The notes beneath the pieces were generated by a model that worked only from the letters and a program-made list of their open reading frames with translations, made no database searches and was not told the DNA's origin. DNA of 64,000 nt from JAHEZL01 sp964406465 (GTDB lineage Bacteria; Bacteroidota; Bacteroidia; Flavobacteriales_C; GCA-002722245): assembly GCA_964406465.1 (NCBI GenBank), contig CAYORT010000009.1, forward strand, positions 41,748 through 105,747. Direction: 5' to 3'. Position numbers and translations under genes: made by a program. This document shows positions 18,355 through 27,874 of the stretch, one piece after another; the stretch's first letter is position 1, and every line of letters starts with the position of its first letter.

Positions 18355-20847
18355 ATGAAAAATCATCAAAACACCAAGTTTGATGAGCATGAAGTACTGC
18401 ATGAATTGAAACACTATTTACCTGCGCAAGCGCCGTTAAAAGATTTCGTTCATCACAACACTTTACATGCTTTTCAAAATCTGAAATTTGAAGAAGCACT
18501 CAAAAACGCCTCTACAATTTTCGGATATAAAACATCTTTACGTCTTAGCGAATACCGTGAGCTTTTCAACTCTGGTAGAATTCGAAAGGAAATTCTATTT
18601 AAAATCATATCAGAAAAAAAAGGTGCCGAGTTTATCGAACAATGGCACTATAATTTGCTAAATAAAAATTACGATACATCTATCCATCCAAGAGTGGGTA
18701 AATTAAGAGCATTTTGGAAAGAAGAATACCACATAGATATTGACGCAACTACCCACCCTCTTTTGTACCGCACATTGGGTTCGTATCTCGATCAAGGTAT
18801 TTCTATTTGGAATTTCCCTGTGCACCACAAAGGCTTCTTAGCTTCAATAAGAGAACTTGAACAAAATAGTTTCACCTCATTCTTTTCTACCGAAAGGGCA
18901 AAAAAATTATTGCTTAATGAGAACACTACAATAAGTGATTTACTTCATTTGATCACGGGTGATGAGGCACTTTACAAAACTTATCTCTACGACCAACAAT
19001 TCGCGCATCAAGGTTGGTCGGGCATGGTGTCGGCCATTGAAGATTTACCATCTACTTTGCTCGATACCAGAGAAATCTCATTACACGATCTCATAATTTT
19101 CGAACTACTTTTGGAGATAGATGCACTCGATACCAAATTTGGTAAAACATGGGCACCACTTATTGTACGCGTTAAAAACGCGCCTAATGATCTATTTGAA
19201 GAGGTGCCTACAACCGAATTAAACGAAGTAATCAACTTGTGGCAAGAAGCTTTTGAATGGAGTTATTACGACGAGGTTCTTGAAGGTATTAAGGAAGAAA
19301 AACCCAAAGAGAAAAAAGGCAAAAAAAGTTTTCAAGCATTATTTTGTATCGACGATAGAGAATGTTCTTTTCGTCGTTATGTGGAGCAAATGGATAATAA
19401 CTGCGAGACTTTTGGAACCCCTGGATTCTTTAGTGTTGAATTTTTCTTTCAACCCGAAGACGGCAAATTTTACACAAAACTTTGTCCGGCACCCGTCACT
19501 CCAAAATTCCTAATTAAGGAAGTAGGAAGCTCCTTAAAGAGAAAAAAAGAAGTTCACTTCAATGAGAAATCTCATTCACTTTTGCAAGGATGGTTCATCT
19601 CTCAAACCATTGGATTTTGGGCTGCAGTGAAATTGTTTGTAAATATCTTTCGCCCATCTATGAGTCCGGCTACAGCTTACTCCTTCCGACACATGGATCA
19701 AAATTCAGAACTCACCATTGAAAACAAAAATGCAAACGATATCGAAAACGGATTGCAAATTGGATTCACCATCAGTGAGATGACTACACGTGCTGAGGGA
19801 TTACTTAAAAGTATTGGATTGGTGAAAGATTTTGCACCATTGGTGTATCTTATCGGACATGGTGCAAGCAGCGTAAATAATCCTCATTTCGCAGCTTACG
19901 ACTGCGGTGCCTGCTGTGGGCGTCCGGGTTCGGTAAACGCGCGTGTAATGTCGTTTATGCTCAATCACCCTAAAGTGCGCGAAGAACTTGCAATCAAAGG
20001 AATTGTTATTCCATCGAGCACTCAATTTGTGGGTGGATTGCATGACACCACACGTGATGAAATTGCATTTTACGATGTTGATTCATTATTTGCGGAGAAT
20101 AAAGAACTGCACAAAATCAACGAAGCAAATTTCTTAAAAGCTTTAGATCTTAACGCCAAAGAAAGATCACGACGCTTCGAATCTATCGACTCACATGCAC
20201 CGGCAGAAAAAATTCATCAGCAAATTTTAGTTCGATCTGTTTCACTTTTCGAACCCCGACCAGAACTAAATCATGCTACCAACGCATTGTGCGTTGTAGG
20301 AAGAAGAGAGCTTACCGAAGGATTATTTTTAGACAGAAGATCTTTCATGAATTCTTTCGATTATAAGGTCGACCCCGATGGCACTTACCTCTTCAATATT
20401 TTAAAAGCCGCTGCACCTGTGTGTGGAGGAATAAATTTAGAATATTTCTTCTCAAGAGTAGATAACCAAAAGCTTGGTGCAGGTACTAAGTTACCTCACA
20501 ATGTAATGGGACTCTTCGGTGTTGCCAACGGTATCGATGGTGATTTAAGACCAGGATTACCTAGTCAGATGATAGAAGTGCACGAACCAATTCGCTTGAT
20601 GATCATCGTTGAACATTTCAATGATGTAGTTTTAAAAACCATTCAAAAGGCTCCAGAAACCTACGAATGGTTTATCAATGAATGGGTTCACTTGGTTACT
20701 GTAAATCCCGAAACCAGAGAATTCTCTGTATTTAAAAACGGAGCATTTACAGCTTATACTCCACTAAAAAATAAAATAGAAAAGGTAAATCTAGCAGCTG
20801 TTCTTGAAGAACATCACGACAATTTACCGGTTTATTTAATCAACTAA
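18355..20847 (+). CDS. dabA: DabA, inorganic carbon accumulation subunit (DUF2309, carbonic-anhydrase-like)
   Basis: An 830-residue DUF2309 protein. In characterised DAB complexes DabA is a zinc protein with a beta-carbonic-anhydrase-like active site, coupled to the membrane subunit DabB to trap CO2 as bicarbonate. All four zinc-site residues can be placed: Cys331 and Asp333 in FCIDD, His502 in IGHGASS and Cys517 in YDCGACCGRPG. The His-Cys distance of 15 equals that of the Halothiobacillus protein (His524, Cys539), and the C-x-D spacing is also the same. It lies 6 bases upstream of dabB. No frameshift or truncation is seen. Confidence 0.95.
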   Translation: MKNHQNTKFDEHEVLHELKHYLPAQAPLKDFVHHNTLHAFQNLKFEEALKNASTIFGYKTSLRLSEYRELFNSGRIRKEILFKIISEKKGAEFIEQWHYNLLNKNYDTSIHPRVGKLRAFWKEEYHIDIDATTHPLLYRTLGSYLDQGISIWNFPVHHKGFLASIRELEQNSFTSFFSTERAKKLLLNENTTISDLLHLITGDEALYKTYLYDQQFAHQGWSGMVSAIEDLPSTLLDTREISLHDLIIFELLLEIDALDTKFGKTWAPLIVRVKNAPNDLFEEVPTTELNEVINLWQEAFEWSYYDEVLEGIKEEKPKEKKGKKSFQALFCIDDRECSFRRYVEQMDNNCETFGTPGFFSVEFFFQPEDGKFYTKLCPAPVTPKFLIKEVGSSLKRKKEVHFNEKSHSLLQGWFISQTIGFWAAVKLFVNIFRPSMSPATAYSFRHMDQNSELTIENKNANDIENGLQIGFTISEMTTRAEGLLKSIGLVKDFAPLVYLIGHGASSVNNPHFAAYDCGACCGRPGSVNARVMSFMLNHPKVREELAIKGIVIPSSTQFVGGLHDTTRDEIAFYDVDSLFAENKELHKINEANFLKALDLNAKERSRRFESIDSHAPAEKIHQQILVRSVSLFEPRPELNHATNALCVVGRRELTEGLFLDRRSFMNSFDYKVDPDGTYLFNILKAAAPVCGGINLEYFFSRVDNQKLGAGTKLPHNVMGLFGVANGIDGDLRPGLPSQMIEVHEPIRLMIIVEHFNDVVLKTIQKAPETYEWFINEWVHLVTVNPETREFSVFKNGAFTAYTPLKNKIEKVNLAAVLEEHHDNLPVYLIN

Positions 20848-20853
20848 CTTGCT

Positions 20854-22722
20854 ATGGAAAATTATCTTTATTTATTTGTATTGATTCCTTTAGCAGGATT
20901 CTTACTCACCTTTCTGATGCCAGGCAACAAGGAAGGAATAATTTCACGCGTAACATTTATTTCTGCAGGTATTCATCTTTTGGTAGCTACAATCTTTGTG
21001 GCAGGTTGGTTGTGGAACGGACACCCTTCTTCCGACCACAAAATACTAACAGTGATAAGCAGCGAACACTATGAGTTTTTTGTTGATTTCTGTTTCGATA
21101 AAATAACAGCAGTTTACTTAATTGTTGGTTCTTTTCTTACGTTCTTGGTTACTACCTATTGTAGATACTATTTGCACAGAGAATCGGGCTACAAGCGTTT
21201 CTTTTTAACCGTTCAGTTTTTCTTTATCGGCTACAACATTACCATCTTTTCGGGTAACTTAGAAACACTTTTTATTGGATGGGAAATTCTAGGTATCTCT
21301 TCTTTTCTTTTGATTGCGTTCTACCGCGATCGTTACCTTCCTGTGAAAAATGCCATAAAAGTTTTTTCTATCTACCGCGTAGGCGATGTGGGAATCATTT
21401 TGGCCATGTGGATGGCGCATCACCTTTTTCATGGTAATATCACTTTCTTTCAATTGCAAAATGAAATGTTCGTCAATCAGCATTTAGAAACGCATAGCGT
21501 CATTGGTATTTTCATCTCATTGATGATTTTGGTTTCTGCTGCAGCTAAATCGGCGCAACTTCCATTTTCATCTTGGTTGCCAAGAGCCATGGAGGGCCCA
21601 ACTCCTTCAAGCGCCATTTTTTATGGTTCGCTTTCGGTGCACATTGGCGCTTTTCTACTTTTGAGAACTTTTCCTTTTTGGGAACACCAAACATCGGTGC
21701 GTGTGGTAATAGCCATTTTAGGTTTAAGCACCAGTATCATTACCACGCTCATTGCAAGGGTACAATCTTCAATTAAGAGTCAGATTGCTTATTCATCGAT
21801 AGCGCAAATCGGACTCATATTCATTGAGATTTCAATGGGTTGGGATGATTTGGCATTGATACATTTTGCAGGAAATGCCTTCTTAAGAACATACCAATTA
21901 TTGGTTTCACCTTCGGTGGTAAGTTATCTTATCAAAGAGCAATTTTATAATTTCACTCCGCGTGCATTAACCATAGAAGATACGTGGCCCAAAAGAATTG
22001 AATATTCCATTTATCTATTAAGTTTAAAGGAATGGAATCTAGACAATATCATGCATAAAATAGTGTGGAGTCCCATGAATAAAGTGGGAAATTATCTCGG
22101 ATTTATTTCAGTAAAACAAGTGCTTTTATTCTTTATTCCAGCATATTTATTAGGGGTGTATTGTTTATTTAATGAAGAACTAATTCCGCTTATCGTGCAT
22201 CAATACTTACCATCAATATTTGCAATAATTGGCTTATTAATGGTAACCAAAGCATTTGTGGAAAGAAGCAACGTAATGATGAGTTGGCTGTTAATTATCA
22301 TGAATCATTTTTGGATAACTTTAGCGGTTTCTTTCAATGAACATTTCACTTACGATCACACTTTACTTTACCTAAGCGGAATTGTTCTTGGCGGAGCCAT
22401 TGGTTATTTATGCTTAGCGCGTTTGAAAAAATTTGAAAACAAATTAGATTTAAATCGCTTCAATGGACACTCCTATGAGCACCCTAAAATCGCTTTAGTT
22501 TTCTTATTCGCATGTTTATCCTTAACCGGATTTCCAATCACTCCAACCTTTGTTGGTGAAGACTTAATTTTTAGCCACATTCACGAAAATCAAATTGGCT
22601 TGGCTATTTTCATTTCCATGAGTTTCATCACCGACGGTTTAGCAATCATTAGAATCTACGGTAGAATTTTTATGGGGCCACACGTTAAAACTTATCATGA
22701 GGTGCCTTACAAATCATCGTAG
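20854..22722 (+). CDS. dabB: DabB, NuoL/MrpA-like membrane subunit of the inorganic carbon pump
   Basis: A 622-residue polytopic membrane protein of the proton-conducting transporter family (relatives of NuoL, ND5 and MrpA). The core retains GWEILGISSFLLIAFYRDR and SAAKSAQLPFSSWLPRAMEGPTPSSA, which hold the conserved Glu and Lys of the antiporter-like half-channels. Being next to dabA marks it as DabB rather than a complex I subunit; no other nuo genes are nearby. DabB is thought to use an ion gradient to drive CO2 hydration by DabA. A perfect 29-bp palindromic repeat follows the gene. Confidence 0.93.
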   Translation: MENYLYLFVLIPLAGFLLTFLMPGNKEGIISRVTFISAGIHLLVATIFVAGWLWNGHPSSDHKILTVISSEHYEFFVDFCFDKITAVYLIVGSFLTFLVTTYCRYYLHRESGYKRFFLTVQFFFIGYNITIFSGNLETLFIGWEILGISSFLLIAFYRDRYLPVKNAIKVFSIYRVGDVGIILAMWMAHHLFHGNITFFQLQNEMFVNQHLETHSVIGIFISLMILVSAAAKSAQLPFSSWLPRAMEGPTPSSAIFYGSLSVHIGAFLLLRTFPFWEHQTSVRVVIAILGLSTSIITTLIARVQSSIKSQIAYSSIAQIGLIFIEISMGWDDLALIHFAGNAFLRTYQLLVSPSVVSYLIKEQFYNFTPRALTIEDTWPKRIEYSIYLLSLKEWNLDNIMHKIVWSPMNKVGNYLGFISVKQVLLFFIPAYLLGVYCLFNEELIPLIVHQYLPSIFAIIGLLMVTKAFVERSNVMMSWLLIIMNHFWITLAVSFNEHFTYDHTLLYLSGIVLGGAIGYLCLARLKKFENKLDLNRFNGHSYEHPKIALVFLFACLSLTGFPITPTFVGEDLIFSHIHENQIGLAIFISMSFITDGLAIIRIYGRIFMGPHVKTYHEVPYKSS

Positions 22723-22742
22723 TTTATCGAGGTAAAGGGCAT

Positions 22743-22824
22743 TAGTTCCTTCGGGGTACCTCAGGATGACATACAACACCTTTCCTTACCGTGGTTGTCA
22801 TCCTGAGGTACCCCGAAGGAACTA
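22743..22824. repeat. Perfect 29-bp inverted repeat downstream of dabB
   Basis: Arms 22743-22771 and 22796-22824 are exact reverse complements around a 24-base loop. The arm contains TTCCTTCGGGGTACCTCAGG. It is much richer in GC than its surroundings and has no T-run, so it looks like a dispersed palindromic repeat rather than a simple terminator, though it could stop RNA polymerase. Confidence 0.85.
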
Positions 22825-22921
22825 TTGTTCTACACTTCAAATACTGTTCATGCTTCTCTGCGAAAATATGCGGGATATGTGGGAGAAATTTTTAACGCAG
22901 ATTGTTCAGAGTTGCACAGAA

Positions 22922-25066
22922 TTACAAATACAACAAACCATTTTCTTTCAATATATAAATCTCTGCTGAGCCGAATATATCTGTAAACTCACTTTGTAGT
23001 TCTGAAAATTGAAAGACTTTTGAATTGGAAATATTAATTCTGGTAGTAAAATCAAGAATTTGTTGTGCCATTTTTTGCGAACACACAAAAGAAATCTCTT
23101 CCCTTTTACTCGAAATTAGCACCTCCACTTTTCCTTTTTTCGTGGTTGATTTAAATTGCAAAGCATTGCCCATCCACACCACTCTTGTATTGCCCTTTAA
23201 CTTGAAATTCTCTCCTTGCAATATCGCATTGCTAACAAAGTTGGAAGGCATTTTTGTTTTTGGTACTTTAAAATCAAACCACTCTTGCAATTCATAATCA
23301 AAACAAATTCCATGCATGTAGTTGAACAATGATTTTTTTAAACCCTCACTAAACTTCTCATGTTCTGCACCTATTTTGTCTACACAAATCATATCGTTGT
23401 TGGCAAAGGTTCCCAACTTCTTGGTGGCTGTTTCTACTTTAAATTGTTGGGGATTTAAGCCTACCGGACTATGTGCCGTCATGGCAAATTGATGCCAATA
23501 AGCACTTTGAACAATGCCGCTTTCAAACAATTGTCGAACTACCTCTAATGCATCAATAGTTTCTTGTGCTGTTTGCGTTGGAAATCCGTACATCAAATAC
23601 GCATGCACCATGATTCCTGCCTGAGTGAAATTATGCGTAACATTTGCTACCTGTGGCAAGGTCACTCCTTTGTTGATTAACGACAATAATCTTTCAGAAG
23701 CTACTTCCAATCCTCCCGATACTGCAATGCAACCCGAGGCTGCCAACAACAGGCATAAATCCTTAGTGAACGATTTTTCAAATCGTATGTTGGTCCACCA
23801 TACCACAGTTAAATTTCTTCTTATAATTTCTAAAGCTACATCGCGCATCAAAGCTGGCGGAGCCGCTTCATCTACAAAATGAAATCCGTTGTTGTTGGTT
23901 TGAGCAATTAGCTCTTCTATCCTATCTACTATCAACTTCGCTGCCGAAGGTTCATAGTTCTTAATATAATCTAATGTGATATCACAAAAAGTACATTTAC
24001 CCCAATAGCAGCCATGTGCCAAAGTAAGCTTGTTCCATCTTCCATCACTCCACAAACGATGCATTGGATTGGCAATTTCAATCACCGAAATATATCGATC
24101 TAACAGTAAATCGCTATAATCTGGTGTTCCTGTTTCTGCGTGAGAAAAGTCTTTTTCTTTGGCTCCATCAACAAAACTCACTTCACCTTTTTGCAACACA
24201 AAAGTTCTTTTGAGCTCCTCTAACTTTCTTTTGTTTTGCAGAAACTCCACAAGATTTAAGATGGGTCGTTCGCCATCATCTAAGGTGATAAAATCAAAAT
24301 ATTCAAAAACTCTTTTGTCTTTTAACGAACGAAGTTCGGTGTTTGGAAAGCCACCACCCATCGCCAGTTTGATGTGAGGATAATTTTTCTTTATCCATTG
24401 CGCCGATTTAAATGCGCTATACAAATTGCCTGGAAAAGGAACCGAAAAACAAATCAACTGAGGATTCTCCTTCTCTACTTTCTCCTGTAAAATCTCAATT
24501 AAAATATCATCGATGAAAGTATTCTTCTTTTGTAGCTCACGATGCAATTCATCAAAAGATGCTGCCGATCTACCCAACCTTTCGGCATATCTACTAAATC
24601 CAAAATGAGGGTCGATGGCCTCTACAATTAGGTCGCTTAAATCTTCTAGATACAACGTAGCCAAATGCTTGGCTTTATCTTTCACACCCATCGTACCAAA
24701 GGCCCAATCTAAATCATCTAACTGATTGAAGCGAGAGGCTTCGGGTAAATAATTTCTTTCGGCTATCAACTGCGCCAATGCCTGATTTTTCTCTTGCAAA
24801 AACAAAATCACCTGATCGATGGTTTTGATGTATTCATTTTGCAACTGAAAAATTCGAGACGCATTCGGCGACAATTTATTCACTTTTACTTTGGCGAATA
24901 ATTTCTGTAATCCCTGTTTGGTGAACAACCTTAAAATCACTTCAATTCCTAAATCGCTTTGCACAGAATTGATTTTTTGCGTGTTTAAAAATCCTTTTAA
25001 ATAAGCTGTTGCAGGATATGGAGTGTTGAGTTGAGTGAAAGGCGGAGTGATGAGCAGAAGTTTCAT
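22922..25066 (-). CDS. B12-binding domain radical SAM protein
   Basis: A 714-residue protein. The N-terminal 300 residues look like a cobalamin-binding region, starting MKLLLITPPFTQLNTPYP and with LAMGGGFPNTEL near 240. The radical SAM domain follows. Its iron-sulfur cysteines are Cys353, Cys358 and Cys361 in GCYWGKCTFCD, spaced C-x4-C-x2-C instead of the usual C-x3-C-x2-C. A SAM-site-like GGLEVASERLL follows. The substrate is unknown; relatives do methylations or peptide and lipid modifications. Its start lies 1 base after the E1 stop, so the two genes form an operon. Confidence 0.88.
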   Translation of the reverse strand: MKLLLITPPFTQLNTPYPATAYLKGFLNTQKINSVQSDLGIEVILRLFTKQGLQKLFAKVKVNKLSPNASRIFQLQNEYIKTIDQVILFLQEKNQALAQLIAERNYLPEASRFNQLDDLDWAFGTMGVKDKAKHLATLYLEDLSDLIVEAIDPHFGFSRYAERLGRSAASFDELHRELQKKNTFIDDILIEILQEKVEKENPQLICFSVPFPGNLYSAFKSAQWIKKNYPHIKLAMGGGFPNTELRSLKDKRVFEYFDFITLDDGERPILNLVEFLQNKRKLEELKRTFVLQKGEVSFVDGAKEKDFSHAETGTPDYSDLLLDRYISVIEIANPMHRLWSDGRWNKLTLAHGCYWGKCTFCDITLDYIKNYEPSAAKLIVDRIEELIAQTNNNGFHFVDEAAPPALMRDVALEIIRRNLTVVWWTNIRFEKSFTKDLCLLLAASGCIAVSGGLEVASERLLSLINKGVTLPQVANVTHNFTQAGIMVHAYLMYGFPTQTAQETIDALEVVRQLFESGIVQSAYWHQFAMTAHSPVGLNPQQFKVETATKKLGTFANNDMICVDKIGAEHEKFSEGLKKSLFNYMHGICFDYELQEWFDFKVPKTKMPSNFVSNAILQGENFKLKGNTRVVWMGNALQFKSTTKKGKVEVLISSKREEISFVCSQKMAQQILDFTTRINISNSKVFQFSELQSEFTDIFGSAEIYILKENGLLYL

Positions 25067-25067
25067 T

Positions 25068-27023
25068 TTAATAATTCAAAAGTGCCTTTAATTTATCTTC
25101 TAACTCTCTGTTGGCTAAAAATTGTTTTTCTAATTCTTGGTTGAATGGCACAGCAGTATCCATGCTCGCTACTCTAACTACTGGCGCATCTAAATACTGA
25201 AAACAATGTTCAGAAATCAGTGCACTTATTTCTGCACCAATACCGCCTGTTAAGGTATCTTCATGCAATATCAAAGCTTTACCAGTTTTCCTCACCGAAG
25301 CATAAATAGTATCGGTATCTAAAGGAAGTAAAGTTCTTAAATCAACGATTTCTACATCTGCATTTTCTGCCGCTTTCAAGGCCCAATGCACACCCATACC
25401 GTAAGTGATGATGCTTGCCTTATTTCCTTCACGCAGCACTTTTGCTTTACCAATTGGAAGCGTAAAATAATCTTCGGGAACATCTTGCTGTAAACTTCTA
25501 TACAATACTTTGTGCTCGAAATACAATACCGGATTAGGGTCCTCAATAGCTGCATTCAATAATCCTTTGGCGTCATAGGGAAAAGCAGGATAAACAATTT
25601 TTAAACCGGGCACATGAAAAAACCAAGCCTCGTTGCTCTGACTATGAAATGGTCCGGCACCAACACCTGCCCCCGTAGGCATGCGCACCACCACATCGGC
25701 ATTTTGCGCCCAACGGTAATTGCTCTTAGCCAAATTATTTACAATTTGCGTGAAGCCACAAGTAACAAAATCGGCGAATTGCATTTCAATCACCGACTTC
25801 CATCCTTTGATGCTTAGGCCCATTCCAGCGCCTATGATAGCCGATTCACACAATGGTGTATTTCTAACTTTATCTTTTCCAAACTCCTCTACAAAACCCT
25901 CGGTAACTTTAAATGCCCCGCCATACTCTGCAATATCTTGTCCCATTAAAACAAGATTATCATACTTGCGCAAACTTTGTTTTAATGCAACACTTATCGC
26001 ATCAATAAATCTGATGTTTTTTACCACTCCTTTTGGTTCATGAATTTCTGCAACATGCGGCGCATAAACATCATTTAACTCCTCTTGCACATTAGGCACA
26101 ATGTCCTCTTCTTCCAGCACCTCGTTCACCGCTGCACTTATTTCATTTTTTATTTTGTTGTGTATAGCTTCTTTCTCTTGCTCGCTGATGATGCCTTTTT
26201 GCAAAAGATCATTCTCGAAAGTTAAAATAGGATCTTTCTTTGCCCATTCTTCAAACAAATGTTGCGGAATGTATTTGGTGCCCGAGGCCTCTTCATGACC
26301 GCGCATTCTAAATGTTCTGCACTCCACCAAAAAAGGCTGCGGATTTTTACGCGCTCTTTCGCTGAGTTGCAAAATATTTTGATACACCTCAACTACATTG
26401 TTACCATCTACACTCACGGCTTCTATGCCATAAGAATTGGCTTTCTCTACAAAACTGGCATTTAAAAATTGTTCTTTCGAAGGAGTTGACAAAGCATAAC
26501 CATTGCTTTCAACAATGAATATAACGGGCAATTGCCACACAGCAGCAACGTTCAATGCCTCGTGAAATTCACCTTCGCTGCTTCCTCCATCGCCGGTGAA
26601 AGCTACAGTAACTTTTCTCTCTTTTTGCAACTTGTTGGCTAGTGCCACTCCGTCGGCTAAAGACAATTGCGGACCCAAATGTGAGATCATACCAACAATA
26701 TGAAAATCGTTGGTACCAAAATGAAATGATCTTTCCCTTCCTTTTGAAAAACCAGATGCCTTTCCTTGAAATTGGGCAAACAATCTGTTTAAAGGAATTT
26801 TTCTTCCTGTAAAAACACCCAAATTGCGGTGCATGGGAAAAATATACTCATCGTGATGCAAAGCAGCGGTAACACCAACTGAGATGGCTTCCTGACCGAT
26901 GCCCGAAAACCATTTAGAAATTTTACCCTGACGCAACAGCACCAACATCTTTTCCTCGAACAAACGAGGAACGAGCAAACGCTCGTACAAATCGAGTAAA
27001 GTATCTTTGGTAAGTTGCGACAT
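25068..27023 (-). CDS. Fused alpha-beta E1 component of a 2-oxoacid dehydrogenase
   Basis: A 651-residue fusion. Residues about 1-320 are E1 alpha, with the thiamine diphosphate motif TGDGGSSEGEFHEALN and later ESNGYALSTP. Residues about 335-651 are E1 beta, with VLMGQDIAEYGGAFKVT and RMPTGAGVGAGPFHSQS. Together they decarboxylate a 2-oxoacid and pass the acyl group to a lipoyl E2. The sequence is closest in style to branched-chain or general 2-oxoacid E1 proteins of Bacteroidota, where the fusion is common. No E2 or E3 gene lies nearby. A small lipoprotein gene precedes it by 6 bases. Confidence 0.93.
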   Translation of the reverse strand: MSQLTKDTLLDLYERLLVPRLFEEKMLVLLRQGKISKWFSGIGQEAISVGVTAALHHDEYIFPMHRNLGVFTGRKIPLNRLFAQFQGKASGFSKGRERSFHFGTNDFHIVGMISHLGPQLSLADGVALANKLQKERKVTVAFTGDGGSSEGEFHEALNVAAVWQLPVIFIVESNGYALSTPSKEQFLNASFVEKANSYGIEAVSVDGNNVVEVYQNILQLSERARKNPQPFLVECRTFRMRGHEEASGTKYIPQHLFEEWAKKDPILTFENDLLQKGIISEQEKEAIHNKIKNEISAAVNEVLEEEDIVPNVQEELNDVYAPHVAEIHEPKGVVKNIRFIDAISVALKQSLRKYDNLVLMGQDIAEYGGAFKVTEGFVEEFGKDKVRNTPLCESAIIGAGMGLSIKGWKSVIEMQFADFVTCGFTQIVNNLAKSNYRWAQNADVVVRMPTGAGVGAGPFHSQSNEAWFFHVPGLKIVYPAFPYDAKGLLNAAIEDPNPVLYFEHKVLYRSLQQDVPEDYFTLPIGKAKVLREGNKASIITYGMGVHWALKAAENADVEIVDLRTLLPLDTDTIYASVRKTGKALILHEDTLTGGIGAEISALISEHCFQYLDAPVVRVASMDTAVPFNQELEKQFLANRELEDKLKALLNY

Positions 27024-27029
27024 GCTTTA

Positions 27030-27230
27030 TTATTTAGCTGTTGCGGTGCTATCGTCGCCCTCTAGCTCGGCACCAATTTCATTGTTTAAATCCTTCAATT
27101 CTTGCTTGTCTTCGATCTTCTCTGGCTCCATTTTTTTATCGGCTTCCTTTAATTCTTCTTCAGTAGGACCGCAAGAAGTAACCAATAACATTGGCAATGA
27201 AAATGCTAACACTAAAAATACTTTTTTCAT
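27030..27230 (-). CDS. Small lipoprotein
   Basis: A 66-residue protein with a Sec signal and lipobox LLVTSCGPTEEE (Cys20). The mature part is short, highly charged and probably a helix or coiled coil (EEELKEADKKMEPEKIEDKQELKDL). It is first in a probable operon with the E1 and radical SAM genes, which is an odd partner for cytosolic enzymes. Function unknown. Confidence 0.72.
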   Translation of the reverse strand: MKKVFLVLAFSLPMLLVTSCGPTEEELKEADKKMEPEKIEDKQELKDLNNEIGAELEGDDSTATAK

Positions 27231-27316
27231 AACAATAAGATTATCGTTTAAAAATATGTAATAATTGTGTGAAAATAAATAGAGGAGGGAATTCTTTATC
27301 TTCTTATTTTCGCGTA

Positions 27317-27874
27317 ATGGCCTTACCTAAAATAGAACAAGGAAAACTTATACTTGCAGAACCCTTTTTGCACGACCCTTATTTTAAGCGTGCGGTGGTT
27401 TTACTTACCGAGCATAGCAAACAAGGTACAATGGGTTTTGTGGTAAACATGCCTTCGGAGATTGTTGTTTCCGATGCCATCAAAGATTTTCCGAAAACAA
27501 ACATGAAGGTCTATTATGGCGGACCGGTTGATCAAGATGTTGTTTTCTATGTGCATACTTTAGGCGAAAAAGTTCCCAATAGCATTCAAATAAAAAAAGG
27601 AATATTTTGGGGTGGCGACTTCAACAAAATACAGGAATTGGCAAACAACAAAGAACTCAACAACAACAATATTCGCTTTTACATTGGATATGCGGGTTGG
27701 GGTCCGGCACAATTTAGAGAAGAACTCAAAAAGAATGCTTGGTTTATTTATCCGGCAAAATCAGAATATATTTTCAATAAAGCACCGCGCAGAGTTTGGG
27801 GAAAAATATTGCGCGATCATAAATCGCCTTTTTCGGTATTGAGTAATTTTTACGAAACGCCAAGCTTAAACTAA
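27317..27874 (+). CDS. YqgE/AlgH family protein
   Basis: A 185-residue protein that starts at the ATG of MALPKIEQGKLILAEPFL, as in the family; the frame extends upstream to 27269 but that part looks non-coding. Family features include HDPYFKRAVVLLTEHSKQGTMGFVVN and YYGGPVDQD, then the IRFYIGYAGWGPAQ signature. YqgE proteins are widespread and of uncertain function. The 3' end overlaps the convergent WYL regulator by 4 bases. Confidence 0.93.
   Translation: MALPKIEQGKLILAEPFLHDPYFKRAVVLLTEHSKQGTMGFVVNMPSEIVVSDAIKDFPKTNMKVYYGGPVDQDVVFYVHTLGEKVPNSIQIKKGIFWGGDFNKIQELANNKELNNNNIRFYIGYAGWGPAQFREELKKNAWFIYPAKSEYIFNKAPRRVWGKILRDHKSPFSVLSNFYETPSLN

Noticed and set aside
20854..22722. dabB as a complex I subunit (NuoL)
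   Set aside because: No other nuo genes are present and it sits 6 bases after dabA, the standard partner of DabB.
22766..22969. Open frame between dabB and the radical SAM gene
   Set aside because: It runs through the palindromic repeat and into the opposite-strand radical SAM gene; no ribosome-binding or family signal.
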